Positions 54,164 to 64,000 of a stretch of 64,000 nt of DNA are shown here, in pieces. Under the pieces are notes generated by a model. That model did no database searches, was not told where the DNA came from, and saw only the letters and a program-made list of their open reading frames with translations. Every line of letters starts with the position of its first letter. Position 1 is the stretch's first letter. The position numbers and the translations under genes are program-made. Origin of the DNA: Maea johnstoni (taxonomy: Eukaryota > Annelida > Polychaeta > Spionida > Magelonidae); the NCBI GenBank assembly GCA_963942565.1, contig OZ012693.1, positions 7,009,536 through 7,073,535 of the forward strand. The letters are read 5' to 3'.

Positions 54164-54631
54164 ATAACGTCTAAGGTCTAATTTTTCCATGACTTACCAT
54201 ACACATTATGTACACATAAATTATGTCTCCTAGATCTAGTTGACCCCTAGCTCAGCTGACCCCACCTGGGCTTGGACTGTCATCTTTGATTCTGGGGCTA
54301 TGAGTTATTTTGAGCCCTGTCTAATCATATCCTTTCTGCTTGATGGCATTTCCTGAAGTACGCTACCATTATGAGGCTTATCTCTGACTGAATTGATGTA
54401 TAAATCATCCCTAATGTCTGTAGTAAGTATGATAAGGACATAGAACAATGCGGCTATTATACTGCTACCTAGTCATGAACATCCATCAGGCACGTACTCA
54501 GACCTTACATCATATGTCCCCAACTCTTAGTGGCGAACGTATAACAAAGCAACAATGCAGGGTAGCAACAGGATTTCACCATTGTTGAAGGCTGAGACCT
54601 TTCATCATATGAAAGGGAGTGGTCAATAAAC

Positions 54632-56109
<1,478 letters not shown>

Positions 56110-56325
56110 ATTTGGAATTTTGTTTTTCATCACTTTTTCTACCATATTGTAAATGTTGAAGGAAACCGTAGTGCACTGCAAAAACAACCGCCGTACCCCA
56201 AGTCACTGGCAAATTTCTTACATGCCTCGGGTGGGATTCAAAACCCAGACAGTGGTGAGAGACAGCTAGCGGTCAATGGCAATGCCTTAGACCACACGGT
56301 CATCAGGACAGGCCCTGAATAACCG
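56110..56325 (-). mobile_element. tRNA-derived SINE, copy 3
   Basis: On the minus strand: cctgtcctgatgaccgtgtgg (A-box side), B box tttgaatccca, then the shared body and tail to about 56110. Confidence 0.65.
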
Positions 56326-56329
56326 TGGG

Positions 56330-57749
56330 TATGAATGGGTGAGAGGGAAACCAAAGTAGGAAAACTGAGTGCTGACTAGTGGCATGATAATGAGGAATGT
56401 AGGTCCTGGAACAATAGAAGAACAATAGAAGAAATTAGAGCTGGTATGTGGAGTGGGTCACCCTACAGCCAGGCCTACACTGGTTCCTGACAGCATTGGT
56501 GTAAGCCTATAATAGAACAATTAAGTACCAGCTAATAGGAGAATACTGCTGTAAATCACATACTCTTACTTCAGAATGGGTGTCATTACTGAAAGTATTG
56601 GTTCATTCTCAGCCTAGGCTCTTAGTCCTGAGTCTCCTGACCAAGCAGTGTGGTCTAGTAACAGGTATGGTAGATAGATGGCACCACATGATCCTCCTAT
56701 CTCTAGAGGTTTTAGGTTTACCCAAACCGAGCTCTCTATTCCCCTGGTGAGAGAGTTGTAAACTCAATTGGCCACTATGGCCGCCTAGACTAGTTGGTAC
56801 CTGGTAACAGAAAAACATGACAGAAAAAATACAAATCTAGAAATCTAGGCTACCAAAAGCTAGAAAAGCCTTAAAGATTGGGTTGTAGTTCTACTTCTTT
56901 CCTGGTTTAGAGTCCAGGATAGCCTGCCTCCATGGCCATATTTAGATGTTATTCCTTGTTGGTAGGTGCAGGGACTTAGCCAGGACCCGTCCTACCTGTC
57001 TTTTGGACAGGTAGTTTCCTAAAAACCTCCTGTTTTGACAAGCAAAATTTTCTATTATGATTTATCAATTTTGAATTTCTGGGTGTAATGACCAAATATT
57101 TTCCTAACAAACCATCTTCTAGGACATAGCTGAAGTGTAAATTGCCCTTTTTGACACACTAGGCTATTAAATGTAGCTGGTGTAAGGATTTGAAGTAGAT
57201 AAGTAAGCTTAATCTGGACGGGCAGATATTTTGAAATTGCTGTTTTGAACAGGCATTTTTGAAATCCTGGCTAAGACCCTGGGTAGGTGGCACTGCAGTA
57301 TGCTAAGAGGGTAGTAGGAAAGATGCCAGTACAACCCCCTGATGATAAACAGAATTCCAAATTCAATTATTATTGGTGTCTATGATAGAAGGGTTTCACT
57401 GTATTTTCTCCACCTCTCCGTCTATGAAGAGCAGAACTTCCTGTTGCCCTGAGAATGTTCCTCAGCTAGAGAGATAGTAGCCTAGATCTCTAGGCTGTCA
57501 TATGTATGTCTTCAAGTTTTTCTGTTACTGGGCAACAAGCGGTCAAGGTGGCCAGTGGCCAAAGTAGTTCACATATATCTCACCGGGTGAACAGGGGACT
57601 CAGTTTGAGTATGGGACGAAAACCTCTAGAGATACGAATATGAATATGAATAAAAACTTTATTACCCTCTAACCTCCTTCTGCGGTATATAGCGGAAATA
57701 CAATAATAACATTAGAAAAAATATAACCATTAACAGTGTTATCAGAATT
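56330..57749. other. Non-coding stretch, nothing recognised
   Basis: No supported gene. A segment at 57400-57480 (ctccacctctccgtctatgaag...cctcagctagagagatag) recurs at 58720-58805 and in part at 58410-58460. Confidence 0.4.
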
Positions 57750-57757
57750 ACAAAAAT

Positions 57758-58184
57758 TAGAGCTGCACTCACGGAGGGAGATCAACTCATGAGCTCACCA
57801 CCCGTTTGACTCGTGAGCTCATGAGCTCACGGACGTTCTGAATTTCCAAAAGAATACTTATTTCCCACCCCAGCTATTAAGAAATGAATATTTATTGGCG
57901 GAGATTTATTAACATTGCCATGTTCATTTAATTTTAAAACGTGCTGACGAGGTACAAAGGTCAGAATTACACTCAACACCGCTTGAATGTATACATTGGA
58001 GATTGTAAAGAAGACATGACAGCGAGAAGCAGTTATGTATGTATATAATTTTTGTTAGCTGCTCTGTGTTACGTTTGTGTGCCCAACATAGACGAGCTCA
58101 CGATTTGAATATTTCAACTCGAGCTCGGCTAGTTTGCCAAAGGGCTCGAGCCACTCGAGTTCGTGAGTGGTGAGTGCAGCTCTA
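57758..58184 (+). mobile_element. 427-bp hAT-type MITE with 8-bp target duplication
   Basis: Ends TAGAGCTGCACTCAC ... GTGAGTGCAGCTCTA are perfect inverted repeats, and acaaaaat flanks both sides (57750-57757, 58185-58192). An 8-bp duplication and TAGAG tip indicate the hAT superfamily. The interior has palindromic gagctcatgagctcac. No transposase. Confidence 0.88.
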
Positions 58185-58484
58185 ACAAAAATATACATAT
58201 ACAGTACACCCATAAAGATATGTGTGTCAATATTATACATGGAATGTATCTGTTTACTACATCATAACTAGGTATACAAACAGTTCAAATCAGCAGTATC
58301 AATATTTTCATTTACGACATCTGGAGGAGGACCAGGGGGTGCCATCTATCTACCATACCTGGTACTACACCACATTACTTGGTCATCTCTTAAGAGACTA
58401 GGAGCCTAGTCTAGAGAGATAGCCGATGGTCAGTGAGGGCAGAAGGGTTAATTAAACAGTGGTAGACCCGTGGCAGACCAGTGG

Positions 58485-58698
58485 TTAACCCTTATAACCC
58501 TTATCCCTTAATTCTGACAATACACAATGATGCAAAAAACCTGAAAAATGACTGAAACCCTGGCATATGGGTACTCATCTGAGAGTACTCAGTGAGAGCA
58601 ATCCAATGAATACCAACATGTCAGGATATAGATGGTTTTCAAAAATCTTTGTATCCTAGTGTTTTGGGCAAAAGAAGCCTTAGCATTGGTAGGGTTAA
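58485..58698 (-). mobile_element. MITE family A copy
   Basis: ttaacccttataacc... core tgaataccaacatgtcagg ... ccttagcattggtagggttaa; both ends TTAA. Confidence 0.75.
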
Positions 58699-60314
58699 AA
58701 GGAGGCTTTTTCTATATTTTCTCCACCTCTCCCTCTAAGATAGGCCCATGAAGAACAGAACTTCATGTTGCCTGAGATTTTTCCTCAGCTAGAGAGATAG
58801 TCGATGGTCAGTGAGGGCAGATGGGTTAATCAAACAGAGACGATTTTCCAGATGCTAGGTTTCTCTAGCCTGGACAGATGAATATAAATAGCCCTGGAGA
58901 ATTCCATAGCTATGTCCACTCAGGGACCCCAATCAGTGGTATACAGTTCCCCTAATGAAAATATCCCCCCCACCACCCGCCCCCAACCGCTTGACCTGGT
59001 CATAGCAGTTAACACACAAGGCCTCATAGACTGGGGTACACACGCCATACCAATTAACTTATTAGTGGGGCGGATAAATCAAGATTTTGGCCAAATCGTG
59101 CACTTTGGGGTAGAAGCATGAAACTTGGTACAATTATGGTTTAAGGAATGCTAAGAAAAATTGGAAGGGGACACAGGCTGTAGGTCACCCCTATGACCCA
59201 TTTTTGGGCCATTTTAGGTCAAAAACAGACATTTTTGGTGATTTTACATATGAGACACTTTCATTAAACTGAGTAGAAGCATGAAACTTGGTATAATTAT
59301 GGTTTAAGGAATACTTATAAACATTGGATGGGGACACAGGCTGTAGGTCACCCCTATGATCTATTTTAGGGCTGTTTTAAGCCAAAAAATGACATTTTTG
59401 GTGATTTTGCAGATAAATACTTTCATGGATCTTGGTAGAAGCATGAAACGTGGTACAATTATGGTTTAAGGATTGTTTATAAAAATAGGAAGGGGACACA
59501 CATTTTATGTCACTGCTCTGATCTATTATTGGGCCATTTTAAGCCAAAATTGGTCAAAAACGGACAATTTTGGGTGATTTTGCTAATAAAACATCCTTTA
59601 GTTTCAGGTTGACGCATGAAACTTTGTACAATTATGGTTTAGGGAATTCCTATAGAAATTGGAAGGGGACACAGGCTGAAGATCACCCCTATGACCTATT
59701 TTTGGGCCATTTTAAGCCATATCAATTAGATATAAACTGACATTTTCTTTGTGATTTTGCAAATAAAAACATTCATTGACTTGTGGGATGCATCAAATTT
59801 ACAACATACATTTCCTTATAGGTATGAATACATTTTAAATGATATTTTTATGTCATATGCAACCTAAGCATCACATTTTCGGGGTTAAATGAGGCAAAAT
59901 TTTCCAAAAAACTAGCACTTATTGTAGGATGTATATATAGATTGAGTTATATAATAGTCTAACAAATAAAATTTTAAATGTGAATACTCAGTTAAGTATT
60001 TGTCTCTTCAAATGATTGAATGATAGCTCCTGAGTCCTGACTGCCTATTTTAGTCATCATTTGACATTATATCAGAGAAATGTACAATCTTGACATTTCC
60101 ATATGACAAGTTTTGACTATAACTGACAGAATGATGCTACAATGCTGTAACAGAAAATAGCTCTTCCATGTTTGATGAGTTTAGGGTGAAACATGAAAAA
60201 TGTTTTCAGAAAGGAGAGATGGGAGTCGTACTTTGGATTAATTCTTTAGGCCTGCGTACTATTCACAACTTTGCCTGATGGAGGGTCTAATTTTCTACAA
60301 TTTCACTGCTTTAA

Positions 60315-61041
60315 GGCTGTGATGCTGGTGACACACTCAAAATAAGACAACTCCTAGTTTAGCACTCCTGTACCCTTTCTAACAATAGATATCTAATCCC
60401 TGAGGTCTTGGTGTTTCAAATATAAGTTTTCTTTACCTTACCTGCTTGAGGTGACCTCAATACAAACACAGTTTCAATTTTACAGTGTTTTACCTCAAAT
60501 GAGGTTTTCTTGATCAATAAAGGTTCATGTGATTTATAAATACCATACATGTCTGCTAAATATACTAGGCTAGGGCAACTGAAAGCCAAATTTGGAGGTC
60601 CTGCAAGAGAATACCTTACAGCACACGATTTTGGTGGACATTTTTACCCAAGAAAGTAGGTCACAATCAGGTCACAATGGACAGACACGTTGACCTACTT
60701 TCGTAAGTTAAATTTCCACCAAAATTGCGTGCTGTAAGGTATTCTCTTGCAGGAACTCAAAATTTGGCTTTCAGTTGCCCTAGCCTAGTATATTTAGCAG
60801 ACATGTATGGTATTTATAAATCAAATGAACCTTATATTGATCAAGAAAATCTCATTTGAGGTAAAACACTGTAAAATTGAAACTGTGTTTGTATTGAGGT
60901 CACCTCAAGCAGGTAAAAGTTAAAGAAAACTTATATTTGAAACACCAAGACCTCAGGGATTAGATATCTATTGTTAGAAAGGGTACAGGAGTGCTAAACT
61001 AGGAGTTGTCTTATTTTGAGAGTGTCACCAGCATCACAGCC
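60315..61041. mobile_element. 727-bp palindromic element inserted at TTAA
   Basis: Arms 60315-60663 and 60691-61041 are near-perfect inverted repeats with a 27-bp loop; tips are ggctgtgatgctggtgacac and its complement. TTAA lies on both sides (60311-60314, 61042-61045). The right arm of the host element at about 61990 shows the uninterrupted site tttcactgcttttaaaactgg. Confidence 0.88.
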
Positions 61042-61093
61042 TTAAAACTGGAATTTTCAAAGTAAGAATGCATGATTTTAGCATTTTACCTTT

Positions 61094-61273
61094 TTACTCT
61101 TCGGAAAAGTGACCTCCACATTCACAAAGAAGACTGCAATTGAGATCAGCTTTGTAACATTTACACTGGCCCTTGCATGCTTTTCTACACTTACAGTAAA
61201 TGAGTTCATAACACATTTCCTGAGCCTGTGTCAGATTTGTCCAAAAAGATTTTCCATATCTTTGCAGGACTTG
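61094..61273 (-). pseudogene. Remnant of a transposon-type protein with Cys-rich CXC tail
   Basis: The minus-strand frame reads YGKSFWTNLTQAQEMCYELI, then a tail of eight cysteines spaced C-x-C-x3-C-x3-C-x-C-x6-C-x3-C-x-C (residues around CKCRKACKGQCKCY), then a stop. Such tails, resembling tesmin/TSO1 CXC motifs, close many uncharacterised transposon-linked proteins in invertebrates. A degenerate counterpart lies in the right arm at about 61602-61945 on the plus strand, where upstream residues AAYQGGHIWGQATQRDP are still readable. No other domain remains. Confidence 0.6.
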
Positions 61274-63103
61274 TTAGCTCTTGGTCCGCTGTGTTTGTTG
61301 CCCCTAAATATGTCCTCCCTGATAGGCAGCACCTAGAGAATATGTTGCACAAGGGCTGACTGTGATGGGAGAATGCTCTCTATAAACAACACAATTTCCA
61401 GGAGAAAAGGTGCTGTGTTGCAGAATTGACCATACAATATTCATGCCTTGATGATTTCTGGGTGCTGTTTTCTCAGAACTCACCAAGACATTTTTGTCAC
61501 TAGAGGATGATCCAGATAAAGTGTCTGAGAATGCATTTATAGTGATTTAAATGTTTGTGGTGCTGATATATGACAGAACAAATAAATTTTGTAGGGTCAA
61601 TTCTGCAACAGAGCACCTTTTCTCCTTGAAATTGTGTTGTTTAGAGAGCATTCTCCCATCACAGTCAGCCCTTGTGCAACAGATTCTAGGTGCTGCCTAT
61701 CAGGGAGGACATATTTGGGGGCAAGCAACACAGAGGGACCCAAAGCTCCCAAGTCTTGCTAAGTGAGGCTGGAAAAAAAACGTTTCGATATGGAAAACCT
61801 TTTTCGGACAAATCTGGCATGAATTACGAACTCATTCACTGTAAGTGTAGAAAAGCATGCAAGTGCTAGTGTAAATGTTATGAAGATAGTCTCAATTGCG
61901 CACACATGTCTTTTTGAATGTGGAGGACACAGTTCTCAAGAGTAAAAAGGTAACATGCTAAAATCATGCATTCTTGCTCTGAAAATTCCAGTTTTAAAAG
62001 CAGTGAAATGGTAGAAAATTAGACCCTTTATCAAGCAAAGTTGTAAATAATGCACAAGCCTTATGTTATGTAATTAGTAAGGTATCCTGAACATCGCTCC
62101 AATCAAACCCTCTCTTTTTTTTAAATAATTTCTCATGTTTCACCCTTAACTCATATCAACCATGGAAGAGAACTTTTCTATTACTGCATTGTAGCATTAT
62201 TCTCCCATTCAGTCAAAACTTGTAATTTGGAAATGTTAAGATTGTACATTTCTCAAATATAATGTCAAATGATGACTAAATTAGGCAGTCAGGGGCTATT
62301 ATTCAAGCATTTAAAGAAACAAATACTTAACATATGACATAAAAATATCACTTTAAATGTATTAATATCCATAAGGAAATGTATGTTGCAAATTTGATGC
62401 ATCCCACAAGTCAATGAATGTTTTTTTATTTGCAAAATCACCAAAGAATGTCAGTTTATATCTAATTATTAAGGCTTAAAATGGCCCAAAAGTAGGTCAT
62501 AAGGGTGACCTACAGCATGTGTCCCCTTCCAATTGTTATAAGAATTCCCTAAACCATAATTGTACAATATTTCATGCTTCAACCTTAAATTAAAGGTTGT
62601 TTTATTAGATAATCCCCCAAAATTGTCCGTTTTTGTCCAATTTTGGCTTAAAATGGCCCAAAAATAAGTCAGAGCAGTGACCTACAATGTGTGTCCCCTT
62701 CCTATTTTTATAAGCAACCCTTAAACCATAATTGTACCACGTTTGATGCTTCTACCAAGATCCATGAATGTATTTATCTGCAAAATCACCAAAAATGTCC
62801 TGTTTTTGCTTAAAACGGATCTTAGGGGTGACCTACAGCCTGTGTCCCCATCCAATGCATATAAGCATTCCTTAAACCATATGTATACCAAGTTTCATGC
62901 TTCTACTCAGTTTAATGAAAGTGTCTCATATGTTAAATCACCAAAAATGTCCGTTTTTGACCTAAAATGGCCCAAAAATGGGTCATAGGGGTGACCTACA
63001 GCCTGTGTCCCCTTCCAATTTTTCTTAGAATTCCTTTAACTATGATTGTACCAAGTTTCATGCTTCTACCCCAAAGTGCACGATTTTTTCCTTAACCGCC
63101 CTA

Positions 63104-63597
63104 CTATATCTTGTGATCACTTATTATTAGTTTTAGGACAAGGACTCCCAAGATCGAATACTTACTAAGCACTAATAAACTATGATCAATTTAGCCCATA
63201 AATCAATGTTCTGGTTTACCAACTGTCAAATATTATGCAATCTTTTTTCTTTCTAAGATATTAAATGTAGATCCTGACTTTGCATCACAGATCCAGATTT
63301 AACATATTTACATTTTATTTTGTAACTATTCTCAAAATGTTACAGACCCTACCAATATTTTGAGGGACATAACTGGGATGATGTCAGTCAAGCCTTGCAA
63401 TTGAAAAGGTACTATTATACCCAAACAGGAACAACTTGAAGTCAACATTTCTTAAAACGTTGCTCTCAATACTAAACGTCTTCCACATGCTTCAGACCAC
63501 ATGCACCCTCCAGATTAGAAAGGGCTAAAGTCAGTAAAGCCCTGCAGAGTATCTATGATCAACGGCAGCATAACTTTAATTGTTTGAAACTGTATTA
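63104..63597. other. Non-coding stretch, nothing recognised
   Basis: No repeat or open frame that I can support. Confidence 0.4.
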
Positions 63598-63810
63598 TTA
63601 ACATTGTGCTGCTGGTGGCTAATTTGGCCAACACAGAATGATGCAAAAAAACTACGAAATGGCTGAAACCTTGGCATATAGGTACTCATCTGAGAGTACT
63701 CAGCGAGAGCTATCCAATGAATACCAACATGGCAGGGTTTAGGTGTTTTTCAAAAATCTCTGCATCCTTGTGCTGTTGACGAAAGTAGCCTCAGCATTGA
63801 AAGGGTTAAT
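63598..63810 (-). mobile_element. MITE family A copy, both ends present
   Basis: ttaacattgtgctgctggtggctaatttgg ... gtagcctcagcattgaaagggttaa; one of the best preserved copies. Confidence 0.8.
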
Positions 63811-64000
63811 CCAAACTGGTGCTTTCCAGTTTCCACATATGTCAGTCCATATGAGCACTCCAGATGTGGAAGGGTTAATATAAGTCGCCCCCTACAGCAC
63901 AGTATCTCTGATCAGCAGCCACAGCAGCAGGAGCCCTATGGCACACAGGAGCATCAGATCATCTCCAGTTAATCCTTACATGATCCCTTATCTGTCCCCT

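Larger units (their letters stand above)
59066..63103. mobile_element. About 4-kb foldback element with nested palindrome
   Basis: Left arm (59066-61431) and right arm (61595-63103) are inverted copies around a unique centre of about 160 bp. Tips are TGGGGCGG on the left and CCGCCCTA on the right. Each arm carries four subterminal repeats of 162-173 bp (left starts 59111, 59274, 59436, 59609: tagaagcatgaaacttggta, then gaaggggacacaggctgtag). The left arm is interrupted by a separate 727-bp palindrome. Near the centre each arm encodes a decayed Cys-rich protein tail reading outwards. It looks like a non-autonomous DNA transposon; the superfamily is not resolved. Confidence 0.85.

Noticed and set aside
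59111-59780. Regular repeats considered as a CRISPR-like array
   Set aside because: Units are 162-173 bp, fully repeated without spacers, mirrored in the other arm, and in an animal genome; they are transposon subterminal repeats.

Overview
This is animal nuclear DNA: AT-rich, with many introns, microsatellites, short non-autonomous transposons and one 200-base assembly gap. It is most likely from a marine invertebrate, and an invertebrate deuterostome would fit, but the species cannot be fixed from sequence alone.

The window holds one recognisable protein-coding gene, an orthologue of vertebrate p190RhoGAP (ARHGAP35/ARHGAP5). It lies on the minus strand from an ATG at 42233 to a TGA at 3557-3559. 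I rebuilt 24 coding exons by hand from splice sites and protein similarity, plus one candidate phase 1-1 cassette exon. Every junction keeps the reading frame. The predicted protein is about 1730 aa with the cassette and 1688 aa without; vertebrate p190 proteins are about 1500 aa. Domain order is N-terminal GTP-binding domain, four FF-type repeats, two pseudo-GTPase modules, a long low-complexity linker with Tyr motifs, a very charged basic stretch, and a C-terminal RhoGAP domain with its arginine finger. A strong splice acceptor at 42515-42516 shows that the first coding exon carries 281 nt of 5' UTR and that a non-coding exon must lie upstream. A GC-richer block near 51.7-52.0 kb is one weak candidate.

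Layout: 1-3556 is 3' UTR and downstream DNA with two arrays of diverged tandem repeats. 3.5-42.5 kb is the gene. 42.5-64 kb is non-coding sequence (first intron and/or upstream DNA) filled with ATC/ATG/AT microsatellites, minisatellites of about 84, 91 and 201 bp, and transposon copies.

Two patterns deserve most attention. First, several splice junctions of the gene have been tandemly copied into the adjoining intron, so that one exon is preceded by five near-identical decoy acceptors and another by three. Second, at 59.07-63.10 kb there is a foldback element of about 4 kb whose arms carry subterminal tandem repeats and a decayed Cys-rich (CXC-type) protein tail. Its left arm holds a second, 727-bp palindrome inserted at TTAA, and the right arm supplies the empty site. 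Several MITE families have visible target-site duplications (TTAA, TA, 5 bp and 8 bp). I saw no retroviral, LTR or Polinton remnant, no RNA gene I could support, and no second conserved protein-coding gene.
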